A stretch of DNA of 64,000 bases. It comes from Knoxdaviesia capensis (taxonomy: Eukaryota; Ascomycota; Sordariomycetes; Microascales; Gondwanamycetaceae). The DNA lies in the NCBI GenBank assembly GCA_001510575.1, contig LNGK01000008.1, forward strand, positions 1,958,691 to 2,022,690, given 5' to 3'. The number at the start of each line of letters is the position of its first letter. The first letter of the stretch is position 1. This document shows positions 44,898 to 56,800 of the stretch, one piece after another. The notes below the pieces were generated by a model. That model was given only the letters and a program-made list of their open reading frames with translations. It was not told the DNA's origin and searched no databases. The translations under genes were made by a program, and so were the position numbers.

Positions 44898-45626
44898 TGC
44901 TTTTTCTTTTTCGCAGTTACTTTCCAGCGCTTCGAGTGGTCTCGCCTGTGTGTTTGTTTACGGTGGACAGATGCGGATGTGCCTCTCATGCACCTGGGCC
45001 TGAGATGGGGGGGGGCCAAGTGGTGATGCGACGCTGCCTAAGGCGTGCTGGAGGGCTGGTGGATGCTCATGTACGTGCGGACGCTTGATCTACAAACGGC
45101 CGGTATTATACACGCCCCCGGCTATAGAACTTCACTTCCCATGTGTTCTACAAAGCCCAGCCACGTACAGTACAACCAGTACTTCGCGTACACCGTCCGG
45201 AGCCATCCCCGGCGAGGCGGTACAGCCCGAGTCTGCACCGAAAGAAGGCTGGGAAAGCGCGCTTTTCTTTTTCGTTCTGCCCTTTATATATATATAAGAA
45301 CAGATATAAGTCCCCTTGCGTCCTTCTCTTCAACAGCCGTGTGTAGGTGGAGTGGAGATCCAGAGGCAAAAAGGTTGTGGTGGTGTGGTGTGGTGAGAGC
45401 GGGTTGGGTGTTGGCGATGGCCGCGAATATTGGAGGTTGGAGGGTTTTGGAGAAGATTCCGGCGGTGCAAAGTTGGGACTGTGTGTGGTTCAGGACGGCC
45501 AGAAGGCTGGGAAAAGTCTGTTCAGCTATGGTATTAGTCTACAGGCGGGGATATAGCCGTTTGGACCAACTATCAGGCCGCGTGAAAATTGGGGGAGGTT
45601 GGCAGGATAAAGGAAGCAAGGAGAGG
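44898..45626. other. Intergenic, no gene seen
   Basis: About 730 bp between the hairpin cluster and the telomere-like motif. It contains a short TATATATATAAG stretch near 45289-45300. No supportable coding sequence. Confidence 0.4.
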
Positions 45627-45641
45627 TAACCCTAACCCTAA
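45627..45641 (+). other. Telomere-complement motif (TAACCCTAACCCTAA)
   Basis: Two and a half copies of the complement of TTAGGG, in a non-coding region. Possible meanings are a template of a telomerase RNA, a telobox promoter element, or an interstitial telomeric scar. The telomere repeat of this organism cannot be seen in the window. Confidence 0.5.
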
Positions 45642-46011
45642 TACCCGACGAAGACTGGAGGCGGCCCAGAGAGATCTAGTTCTTCAGGTCTCCACACTCT
45701 CTACGCGTCCTCGTCCATCTCCACGCTGGCGGCCTGTCTATACGGCCCTAAACACTGGCAAGAAGCCTCACTCCGAGCTGACTTGAGCGTGTGTGTGTGT
45801 GTGGCTGAGCAGAGGCCCTCCGGCGTGACCCTAGTACATCACACACAGTGCATAACCCAGACAGCCACTCACGACGTTGGATTTCCGGGCTCCCGGCCTG
45901 ATCTTGATACACTCGAGTTGCCGTGTTGGTTGTGGGTAAGAGAGAGCTGCATGTTTGGAAGCAACTGTGGGAGGTTCGACGCGTAGCCCTTCCGACGCGT
46001 TAAGTGGTGAT

Positions 46012-46066
46012 GTTTTGATTGTGGGTTGATACCGGCGCTACTCGGTTCGACCAGAAGCATCAAAAC
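46012..46066 (+). other. Strong two-part hairpin
   Basis: The outer stem GTTTTGAT (46012-46019) pairs with ATCAAAAC (46059-46066). The inner stem GGTTGA-ACCG (46024-46034, one bulged T) pairs with CGGTTCGACC (46043-46052), leaving an 8-base loop. That is 18 base pairs in 55 bases, with one G-U pair. It lies 370 bases downstream of the telomere-like motif and could be part of one RNA. Confidence 0.45.
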
Positions 46067-46956
46067 GGCCCCCGGATGTTGGTTCTGTTGATCTCTTGAG
46101 TTTGCAGTGTTTCTGTTAGCTGATCTGAGTTCTCCACAGAATCTTTATATAGAGCCCGCCTTCCCTTGCTGTTTCGAAGATTCGTTACCGGGTCGTGCCG
46201 GGCCCCACTCTGCCGGCGGCTATCTCCTCAACCGTGGCGACCTTACACCGGGCCACTTCTGTGTAGATATATGTTTGGCGACGGACCAGAAGTCTGTGGC
46301 ACCCAATGGGTTCTCTCCAGCCAGGCCGATTCTCAAACTTCATCCTGCATCCTCTGCGCCCTCTTCTCATCTTATCTGCAGATGGAAGCCCGGGACTCTG
46401 CTCTGGTCGGGCCGTGAAGCGCCGGGCCAGGTTGCGGCCTGACCTCCTGCTTGGGCCGCGCGGGTGGGCTCGTCGCAGAACCAGCAAGCTAGCCGTGCGG
46501 TGCTCTCTTCCCTCACTACTGAATGCTAATGCTATGATGGGATGGGCCAGCCTCGTTTGTCGTCGCGTTGGTGAGCACCTGGGGCCGGCTGGCCTTAAAA
46601 AGGGCGATGGCCCCGACCCAAGACCGTGAGTTTGGTAGCTGGCCAGACTCGACAACCAGCTTTACTCTCTACTCTCATCTTCTTTTCTTGACCTTGTACT
46701 TGCGGGAACTCCCGGGCCTTGACCACATTTCCGAAGCGGCCATCTTGAATTGGCGCATATTCTCCCACAAAGGTATGGTGTGGCCCATGCTGACGAGCGG
46801 CCGTGACCTGGCCATGGCTAACCAGATGGGGTACGATCAGAGTTCTTTCGTGAGACCAACTTAGACATCCACTATCACCGGCTGTCTTGAGAGGGCCAGT
46901 GACCATATATCCAGTCGCCACCAATACCCACAAGCTCCAATCAGCCACAGTGCGCC
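46067..46956. other. Promoter side of the DUF7924 gene
   Basis: 890 bp. The last 300 bases may include the leader. Apart from the neighbouring hairpin no feature is recognised. Confidence 0.4.
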
Positions 46957-47976
46957 ATGGCACACAGATATGAGGCCGGATACGGAGGGGACATGGGCCA
47001 ATTGGCCGAGGCCTACTCGGAACCAGCGAGTTCCCAGTCCCACGCACAGGAGCGGGTGCCTTGGAAGCACCTTGTGGAAGACCCCTCGTACCGCGAGGTG
47101 AATCTGTACGCAAACAACATCCACCTGGTGCACCACCGAACCGAGCTTCCAGCGCACGTCAAGCGGATCGTGGATTTGGTGTGCCGGCGACGCAGCGACG
47201 GGGGCGGCGGGCCGCCTTACGACAAGAACCTGTTCTGCATGGGCCAGGACGTGTACAAGTCCGACGTGGTGCAGTTCTTCCACGAGAGCGTGCTCCCGCG
47301 GTCGCGCCGCCACGACCCGATCCAGCGCAGCGACGCGCACGTCATGGAGCGCAGCGCCGTGCCGGCCACGTCGGCCGACTACCCGCTCAGCCGGCCCGAG
47401 CCCGACCTGCTGTACGGCTACAGCCGCGACGCAGCCTTCGCGGCCTGCCTGGCGCCGGCGCGCCTCGTCGAGGCCGAGATGGTGGCCAACCGCCAGATGC
47501 TGGCGTGCCCGTTCCTGGCGCTGCAGTTCAAGGCCGACACGCCGGCCGGCGGCGGCGCCAACCTGTGGGTGGCGACCAACCAGTGCCTGGGGGCCTCGGC
47601 CGCGTGCGTGAACATCGCCGAGCGCGTCAACGCCCGGCTCAACGCGCTGCTGGGCACCGACGGCGCGCGCGCGGTGCAGCTGTTCGACACGGCGGCCTTC
47701 AGCGTGGTGTTCAACGGCACCGAGGCGCGGCTGTACGTGACGTGGAAGCACGGCGCGCACGACTACCACATGGCCACGGTGCGCGGGTACCTGATGCAGG
47801 ACGCCCAGCACTACGCGGCGTTTCGCAGCGCGGTGCACAGCATTGTCGAGTGGGGCGAGACCCAGCGGCTGCAGGACATCTGCGCGGCGCTCGAGACGGT
47901 GGGCCGCGGGGCCGGGCGGCGGGCGGGCGGAGGCAGCGAGTATCGTCGGCGCGATGTCCTCCAGAGCGCTTTCTAG
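46957..47976 (+). CDS. DUF7924-type fungal protein (possible nuclease-like fold)
   Basis: Single exon, 339 aa, starting in good context (GCCATGG). Recognisable blocks are YANNIHLVHHRTELPAHV near the N-terminus, RPEPDLLYGYS near 148-158, PFLALQFKAD near 187-196, and LWVATNQCLGASAACVNIAERVN near 203-225. This arrangement (PDxxYGY, then a hydrophobic strand with an F-K, then the conserved ATNQCxG..C block) is that of fungal DUF7924 proteins. The spacing of D and xFK recalls PD-(D/E)xK nucleases, which is inference. Where relatives usually have E-F-K this protein has Q-F-K. The gene is exceptionally GC-rich from 47200 on, especially at third positions, so long frames open on both strands; only this frame has family similarity. 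Function unknown. Confidence 0.7.
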   Translation: MAHRYEAGYGGDMGQLAEAYSEPASSQSHAQERVPWKHLVEDPSYREVNLYANNIHLVHHRTELPAHVKRIVDLVCRRRSDGGGGPPYDKNLFCMGQDVYKSDVVQFFHESVLPRSRRHDPIQRSDAHVMERSAVPATSADYPLSRPEPDLLYGYSRDAAFAACLAPARLVEAEMVANRQMLACPFLALQFKADTPAGGGANLWVATNQCLGASAACVNIAERVNARLNALLGTDGARAVQLFDTAAFSVVFNGTEARLYVTWKHGAHDYHMATVRGYLMQDAQHYAAFRSAVHSIVEWGETQRLQDICAALETVGRGAGRRAGGGSEYRRRDVLQSAF

Positions 47977-49790
47977 GCCGTGGGAAGAGAGTTGAGACTG
48001 TGGGAATGAGAGGGGTGGGATTGACTTTTGAGGGTTTATTTTTAGGACTGTAGTGTTTTTGGTTAGTTTCATGTTTTGTTTTGTGCTTTAGTCGTAATTT
48101 CTGAGATTTAGTTAGGAGTGAAGCCGGGAATGCAAGTTATCACACGCATACGAGATGTTTCTGGATGGGTTGTGACGATATGGCCAGCGTCTACCGGGAT
48201 ATATGTATGCGTCCCTCCGTCACGGGCCATGATCTCGAGGATAGAAGCGACGGCCATGTGCCTATTATGTATGGAGATATACATGTACCCATCCTTCAGT
48301 CTCGCTGAAGATTCGCATCACACACACACACGTCACGGCCGGCCGAAACACAGGCCGCGATGGAGGTTCCCGAGACCGGGGAAACTCTGTCCCGATGGCG
48401 AAAACGATAGGTCGGGGTCTGACTTATTCCTGGAAGCAGGGAATCTTCAAGCATATATAGATATATATAAGTACTCGTGGATACTTACACGTGTAGAGAA
48501 CGGTTTTAGGTTTCCATGGTTTGGGAACAACCCAGCGTCTAACTCCGAACGGCCGCGGTCGGTGGCCTCCCAAACAGAAAGCGTGTGGTCGGGGTTTATG
48601 TGATATCCGAAGCACTCGCAGCATCGGAAGCAGGCTCAGACTCAGGGTCTTGCTTCAGGACAGCAAGCGAAGACACACAGATAGAATGCAAATGTGTATA
48701 CATGCACGCTTTAGATCTCGCACATGCACGTCCCAGGTTTTTTTCTTCGTCGCAGCTCTGGTGCATCCGGCCTCGGAGTCGATGTCGAAGCGCCGGGTTT
48801 GAGGATGACGCTCCCTCCTTCATAATCCCGAGACGAACTGAGCGTTTAGGGTAGCAAGAGAAAAGAGAAAAGCAAAAAATATTCGCCCCCTCTCTGCACC
48901 ATTTTCAGCTTTGCTCGTGTTTCTTTTTTTCCGGATGACTCTGGTGTGAGAGCAAAACGAAGTCATCGTGTAGACTTGTTTTTTCAGCGCCGTCCACAAT
49001 TCTTTTTCAGCAGCTGAACGTGCAGTAGTTCGCGAGACACATGGAAAAAAAAAAAAAAGTCGATGGCCGGGTCTCGACGACTTTTTCACGGCGGCTGAAG
49101 TATTTCTCTCGTTCACCCTCTTTTTTTTTTGTGTGTCCCATTCTTGTGCTTGTCCCGTCTTCTTCTTCCCCATGACAAGAGAGCTGTGTGTACCAACCTA
49201 AACCACTTCACACACATACACACACCCTATATCACGGCCGTTTATAGTCTGGATGTTCTGGGGAGGCTGATCATCTTCGGCAGCACGCCCGAGTTGCCTA
49301 CAACAAGCCAGCGGCGGATTCTGCGTGGCGTGCGTGGAAAGCGAGCGAACTCACGGGCTGGATCGCGGGGCAGCTTTGCTGGAATGCAGAGCCACACAGT
49401 CTGGACCTCTGGCTGTTGGAGTAGCTTTGGCTAGACGTACGATACATCATACCCGACTGGTGAAGTTTGTCTCGATGCCTTCTTTTGCGGAGATTCTTCT
49501 TCCCTCCTCGACAAAAAAGGGGAAGGGGAGGAAAAGTCATGCAGCTTCTGCGAATAAGACGCCAGAGACCCGGATCGCAGGTCGGTTAAGGTTAAGTCGG
49601 GCAAGGTCAGCAAGCCGGTGGAGAAAAGGCACAGACGGGTTGCATGAATGCTGTAAGTGCCAAGTGACAGCGTGAGCTCTTTCGTTGCTTCTTTCTGTCT
49701 TGCCGTGCCATCTTCTCCAATTCACACTCAATGCCTGTTGGTCCAGCCACTGAGAGATAGATGCAAAGCTGAGGATACTCACAAGGAGGG

Positions 49791-49814
49791 AGAGAGAGAG
49801 TGTGTGTGTGTGTG
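49791..49814. repeat. Compound microsatellite (AG)5(TG)7
   Basis: A GA run passes directly into a GT run. A near copy of the same compound occurs at 50832-50852, and its reverse complement at about 40731-40762. Confidence 0.9.
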
Positions 49815-50831
49815 CCATCACGAACCCCAACCCCGTTGGCTTCACGTCTTATCTCTTCTTGTAGTCCTTCCTGTACCTCTTCTGGGCATCCATTCTCCCC
49901 GGAACTCAAGGTGGCACGCACAAAGCCGACTATGACTGAAAATCCACCAGGACCACAAGTCGCGGCCCAAGTCTCCCAAGTGGACATCCTCCGAGCTGTC
50001 CACTTTTTTTCTCTTCTTGCTTTTTACCTGCAGGAGGCAACAAAGAGGTGGTGGGGCCGCGATATATGCAGGTCTTTTCCTTTTTTCCTTTTTTTTTCTT
50101 TTTTTTTCGGGTTTCTCTCTCCTCTAACTGGATATGCACCATCATATCACACCGACATCAACCGAGCACCACAAAAAATGTGGCGAAACACTTTCGATGC
50201 AAAATGGCTGAACTCGCATTAACGCCGCCGTCGGGAAGAGAAAAAGGAAGAAAAAAAACGACCGGGAAGCACAACGCGGACTGTCCACGGAGTAAGTATG
50301 TCTCCATATACACCACACTTGGTTATGTCTAAGGGAGGGACTAGTACGTACTCCGACACACGGGCCTGGCAGAGTGTTTCGAGATGATGTTGCAGTCAGT
50401 GGTCAAGGAGAAGAGCGGCCAGCAAGTCATCCTTTGACCCTCCAACTCAAGCCCAAGTTCCCACTGATGATAGATAGGCCGGGCCAGAGAGATGGTCGCT
50501 ATAGATGGGGTTGTCCTATAGCCCTCGATACCATCTGCTAGACCGTCCATGTTACATGGCGTCCTGTGGATTTGCGTCTGCATGACTGGTGTTCCGGTGA
50601 AGGCAATGGGCTGCACACCACAGAGTTGCAAAGACGGCCACTATTCTGTGGTGTCGACATCAGATGAAGCGGTGGAGGGGAAAGGGGAAGAGGCAAACCC
50701 CCCTCCATGAAAGACGGCGTTTTTTTTCTGCGACCGGGAAGTCAGAGGCCTGAGGCACGGCGAACAGACGTTGGGAAACTCCTCCAGCGGCGGGGAAGGG
50801 GAACAGGCTGTCTCTTGTGTCCTCCAACCCG

Positions 50832-50852
50832 GAGAGAGAGAGTGTGTGTGTG
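50832..50852. repeat. Compound microsatellite (GA)n(GT)n
   Basis: Same structure as 49791-49814. The flanks show no obvious similarity beyond the repeat. Confidence 0.9.
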
Positions 50853-51007
50853 AAGAGAGAACAAGGATGTCGGGGCTGTGCCGTATAGATTGTGGCCAGG
50901 GCGTCTTTGCCCACTCCCCTCTCTCTGAAACTTTAAAACCACTTTAACGACGTCTATAACGCAGATTGATTGCCCGTCTTCCCCTATCTTCCACGGCCGT
51001 ATCCCAC

Positions 51008-51029
51008 ACACACACATACACACACACAC
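51008..51029. repeat. (CA)n microsatellite
   Basis: An alternating CA run with one T interruption; one of several in the gene-empty region. Confidence 0.8.
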
Positions 51030-53851
51030 AGACTTGCTGGTGTTTCGATCATTGGGGGGAGGCGGTGATAACTGACTTGCATTAAGTGCATGCATCATCC
51101 TCACACCCACTCACAACCCACAGACACTTTTTTCTTTCAACCAACTCGTCCAGTTGAGGATGTAACGCGAGCCTTTGTGTGGTCTGTTTCGGCCTCGTCC
51201 GGCATTTTTTTTTTCTCTCTATGCATTACTTGCTGCTCCCTGCTGCACCGTTTCTAAGAGGACGAAGTTGAGACGAGACGGAAACATAAGCCCGGCCTAG
51301 CATTGAGCAGGAGCCAAGGAGAAAAACGGAAGAAACACCCGTCAAAGGTCGAAGGAAGACAAAGGCGACAGACCGACGAGGGGGTTTCTCGGTGGTGATT
51401 GGATGCCCGGTGGACGGTGTTCTGGGCCTTTTCTTTCAGTGTGTTTGCGGTGAAGGGGTGGAAAGTTGTGGGAGTCTAGAGTTTTGAGACGGAACCAAGA
51501 AGAGTGTGAATTGGAGCATCCGCCAATCGATGCTTTGGAACTCCTGATTCCGATGGGGGAGAGAGCGAGCGATCTACGCCGGGCCACTATAGGCAGATAT
51601 CATCACCACCCCTTAGCTCCAAGCGGGCATCAAATCCGGCCGTGATATATTCTCTCAACGAGCAGGAAGGGGGGGCACTGTGGAAAAGGGGTTCAATGGA
51701 TAGGGGAAAACATATGGATGGGGAGAATATCTATGACGCTCGATTAACCTATCACCACCACTTTGATCAGCGATTGAACGCGCCGGCTCTGCAAACCAGG
51801 GAAACCTGCGCGAAAGAGGGAAATTCGCCATCCGTACGCTAAAGGGGTTTGCGACATATCAAACCGGAGATCAACAGCGTGTATCCTCGCGAGATCTAAT
51901 AAATTACAGGAGAGTGAAGCTATTTCAGCCGAGACGCATGAACGAGGCGAACGGCGGGCCTGCGTCTGGATCTTCTCTCTTTTGGAGTCTGGCAAACGAG
52001 GCGCGGTGAGGCTAGGAGAGCAGCAACGGCGCGGGCTTCGGGTGCAGCAGTGTAAGGCAGCTATGGGGGCAGACCCGGAGAGCGAGATGCACAGAGCGAG
52101 AGAAGGACGCGGAAGGGATCCTGCGGGGCAAAGAGAGAGAGAGAGAGACGGAGGGAGGGAGAGGGAGGCAGAGATACAGAGAGGATGTGTGAGTGTGTGT
52201 GAGTGGGTTAACTGAGATATGCGGGCGGCGTCGGTTGGACAGTGCATGCCAAAAGTCGGTGACGATCCTCTCCTCGCGATATCTCTGTCGAGCGTGCTCT
52301 CTGGGTCCAGTATCTCTCTCTACGGCGAGCGAGAAGGTCAGTCTTGTGTTACATCCACACTACTGTAGAAAGAAACGAATGCCCTTAGCCCCAGACTTTA
52401 GGCCGACTTGCTGCTGCTTCTTCTTCTTCTTCTTGGGGAATGCTGGTGGGGTGGGCCACACATCATGATATCCAGTCCAAACAAAAAAAAAAAACAAAAA
52501 AAAAAAAAACCCTCAGCCACACACACACACACGACGAAGGAGAATGAAGCGCCCGGCATGCATGCAGGTAAGCCGCCAATGAGCGCTCGGAGGCGGGCTT
52601 TGCGGCCTTGGTCTGGGTGGATGAAGCGACGATGACGATCGAAGGCGGCGACTGGATTGGACTGGCTGGGAGTGTGGAGACGGGATTCTGGATGGAGATG
52701 TAAGTACTGTATGCAACCCCACTGTCTGTGGTTTCAAGGCGCCAGGTTGAGGGTCGTTCATTCCTGAGAGAAGGACGAGAAGGACGAGAAGGACAAGAAA
52801 AGAGAGAAAAAAAAAGAAGAGGCGTGCATTCCCGGCGATCTCCACAATCACGAGAGGGAGTTGATGAGGGTCATCGTCGTCCCACTGGACTTTTTGGTCT
52901 CTTTATCTTTCCTTTTCCCCTTCTTTTCTCTCTAAATATACAGACACTAGCATCGCCATCATTCGTGTCATATGGCCTTTTTTTTTCCTGTAGTCCTCCC
53001 TCCTCGTATTCCCGCATTCCGACTAAAAGTGTCTCGCTGGAACGTAACCCGTACACATGACAAGCCTTAATGGACCAGGACCGACCTGACATACGGCACC
53101 ATTATACCTCTGCCGTCTGCCGAGTGTTTCGATTTTTTTCTTCCTTTTTCTTCTTGTGTTCGGGGGGTCTGCGTGATTGAGACCCCTTCAGCTAGGAACT
53201 CGCCAGAAAAACAGAAAAGTGGTTTTCTGCGTCTCTGTCTTCGCCTGCACGCTCTCCGTCCCCAGTCCTGGCTGCTGCACCACGGACCGAAACAAAAAGC
53301 CCAGGGTCGTTACGGGTGCTCTGCTCACTCTGCTTTTGGATAGCCTTTTCAGGGGAGAAGGCGAAAAAAAGGCAGCGATCATAGTGCCCTGATCCTGTTA
53401 ATACCAGAAGCCCTGTGCTATATATACGAGCAACCGCAACCTGTCCCCCCTATAGGTCCTATACCACCTTTGATCGTCAAGTTGGGATTGGACTGAGCTC
53501 TTTTCGGGTTGGCCAGTATAGGCGCATAAACTTATAGATGAAGAGCTGTCCACCCACGGGCCCATCAAACGGCTGATCTCTCGCCTTTGGCGGGGAGCGA
53601 GGATGGGTGGCACATCGGGAGCGCAGCAAACGGGGGTTTGGGGGTAAATCAACCGCATAAATGCTGAGAGTGGTCACAAAAAGCAAGCAACGACAATATA
53701 TCCCCTTTTGGGGAATATTTGCTCCCTTTTTTCTTGTTTCTCCCTCTTTCTCGCTTGATTTACTCGTGGTTGGGATGTGGGTGGGTGTGATGAAGAAAAC
53801 TTTTATATACGGAGGTTGGTTGAGATAGACCAGGTCGGTCGCCGCTGGGTC

Positions 53852-53860
53852 TAACCCTAA
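53852..53860 (+). promoter_or_regulatory. Telobox-like motif (TAACCCTAA)
   Basis: One and a half telomere-complement units in the gene-empty region. Such motifs are common in fungal promoters. No function can be assigned here. Confidence 0.3.
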
Positions 53861-56800
53861 TCACGCCTAGCGTTTGACAGGTGCCTTAAGTGACACCGTC
53901 ACACCACTGCTGCTGGTCATTGTCCCTTGCATTGCCAGTATTTTCCTGTTGCAGCGTAGATGAAGGCACGTTTCGGCTCCCTTGCTTCCAGCACTTCCGA
54001 TATATTGATCGGGGTCCCGATATATATACATAGCAGGACTGGAGATAGTTTCTATGCCCTCATTCCTCAAGAAGAGGAGCGAACAACATGCCTGAGAGAT
54101 CTCAGTGAGATGTGTCCCTTTGCGAAACACCTTTTTTATATTGAAACAAACTGGAGCTAGCTCTTATAGCTCATCGCCTGGGTCTACTATTACTTATCTC
54201 TACAAACGCATATTCCCAGATATAACGTTTTTTTCTCCCCCCCAGAGCAATCGCCGTCTCCCTATTTCCCCACCAGCCCCGGAGCCTCGCCGCCGAGGCC
54301 AAGTCGTCTAGGTTGGGCACCAAAACAGAGCCCTCAAGATCCTCGATAGGCCCGCTCTCTTCTGGTTTGTTGCTTGTGTGTACTATACTGTGAATCACAG
54401 ACCACCCGGTGGACCATGGCACTAGCCACTCCGTTCCACACAAACAAGACGCTCTGGGTAATCCAAACCGGGTCGCCTGCGCGTCGGAATATGAGCGGCG
54501 TGATGGCCATATACAGCGTGCTGTGTACATATGATAGCAGCAGTGGTGTTTGTGTGGTTCTGGGTAGTTCAACGCATGAACGTAACATGTGCTCGCTCTG
54601 CATCCCCGGGAACCACGCAAACGCCACCCGACCCTCCCGCCCAGCAAGCAAACGACTTCACTCGCTCCGCCGCGTGGGCGGGATCCGTGGGACCGCAAGA
54701 ACCGGTACCACATACAGTACTGGCCTGGCAAACTGGCGCGAGTTGTGCTTATGTGTGTGTGCATGTGTGTTTCCGCTTCCGGGGACGGCCCCGCCGGTGG
54801 TGGGAAAACCTGTGTTGAAGCAAACAAGCCAGCCAGCCAGAGACCCCGGGAAAGTCTCGCTCCAACTCTGGACACCTCCGCGTGGTGTTGTCGTGGCCTG
54901 CGCCAGAATTAGCCGGGATGCATACACACATAGAAGGGGGCCTATCTGCCCAACACTGGACTGGCTGCTTTTTGGTCCTTGCCTGGGGGTAACCCGGGGC
55001 GTTTGTAAGTTCGAGCAGTGATTACACCGGGGACACAAACTATTGAAAGTGAAAAGGAAATTGAACTCCGACTGTCCGGGTAGAAAGATGTGTGTTTCGC
55101 TCAGACATCGGTCTTCCAGGGTCTCTCACAGTGCTTGCTTGAAATGAGTGCAGTCCACAAACCCTTACCCTCACCCAGACCCTAGTTGCTCTTGTACGGG
55201 TGTGTATCTCTGTTCTTCCCCCTTGGCTGTTTTTAGGCTGGGGCCCTTGTCCACTCCTTTGGCGGGCCGTACCACCCACCCTCGTCATACCCATACCTTT
55301 TCTTTTTTTTATCGGGTTCTCTCATTTTCTGGCTGTGTCCGGTGCATTCAGCGTTCAGTTGGGGCTGGCCTCCGGGGGGGGAAACCCCGGACGTTTACGA
55401 CCAGGGGGGGCACAGTCAAAGAATTTAGACTTCGCCTGCAGCAAACGCTCAACCCAGAGTACCTGTCCCTAAACCATGTCCGCGATGTCATGGTGGAAGT
55501 CAACTGCTCAGAAAAAATTAGTGTGCGTGAGGGTTCCCCTGCTGCCTCTCCCCTGGTTCTACAACCGGTCTACTCATGCACAGGTGCTGGCTGCAGGCTG
55601 GTCCAGGCGGTTTTTAGGTGTTCCTGCATGTATCGTCGAGGTACCGATCTGCACTGCAGTTGAGTCCAGGCCATGATCAATCTGTAGGCAGCCGGGTCTG
55701 GTCTAGGGTTCAACTTCCAAATACCCAAACAGAGCATGGCTTCATGCATTCACATTCGACTCCGGTACTGTTAGCTTGTTACTACGAGTATTCACGAGTG
55801 AGCTCCGCATCCTCGTACTCCTCTGTAGCCAAGAAGCGCTCTCGCGGAAGAGCATCGCATGTTCACACAGAAGTAACCATGTGGCCTTTCTGTAAGCTAT
55901 TAATAAATCGCCGCACATCTCACGGCTACGCTGAGGCGTATGAGAAACAGAAACCGCACGAACAAGGGAAAAACGCCTCTCAGGTACGAAGGGGGTGGTG
56001 GTTTCCTTCTGTCAAACGTTTCGTTTGCAAGTAACTTCACGTCTGTTATATATGGATTCCTCCCGGCAACCCCCCAACGAAGGAATGTCCTGTTCAACAA
56101 AGCTGCAAACCAGTCCGGAGGTCCAGAAGGAGGAAACACAATAGTTCCTCTCTCTCTCTCCTGTCTCTGCTTCGCCTTCTTTGCGAAACCAACCCGCCTC
56201 CTTGCAGAACACAGCTCTGTTTATTTGTCCGGGTGCGTGCCGGTTGCAGTAAGTTGTGCTGCGGCTGCGGCGGCGGCGGGGAGAGCAGAGGGAAAGCTCC
56301 CCAGCGTGTATTTGTCTAGGCCGGCCAGACTAGCGGATGTATAAGCGCGGCCCAGGAAACCCGAAAAAAACTCACGGTGTGGCGCTTTTCCCCTTTGCTC
56401 CTGTTTTTGTCCAGCCCACGGAAGAAGGAGGAAGAAACCAGACAAGACAGCGGTAGAAGAGATATCTGACTGTACCCGTCAGCGAACACGCTTATTGAGA
56501 GAAAAGGATGACTTGAAGCTGAGCACACCCACGAAAAAAAGAACCAACAGTCATCATCGTCTGAACGAGCCACCCGAAAATAAAACCACCGTTGTAAGTA
56601 AGGCCTCGGAAGGATTTCCCTTTTCCTTCGAGGTTTATGGTTCCTCGAGGTGGGCGGTGCTGGTGCAAGTGCCACAAAGGGGGACACCAAAAAAAATATT
56701 TCCATCCAAGCCTCAAAAGGAACGGACAAAGGCAGATTCACGCACACACATACACGCCAGGATTTCCGTCTTATGTCTGATCGGTCTCTTAGGAGTATTT

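Noticed and set aside
46861..48072. 403-codon open frame on the minus strand over the DUF7924 gene
   Set aside because: A mirror of a GC-rich gene. The translation is R/A/H/V-rich without any known pattern, while the + frame has family blocks.
54171..54875. 234-codon open frame on the minus strand in the gene-empty region
   Set aside because: Cys-, Trp- and His-rich translation without domains, splice logic or homology that I recognise; one of many chance frames there.
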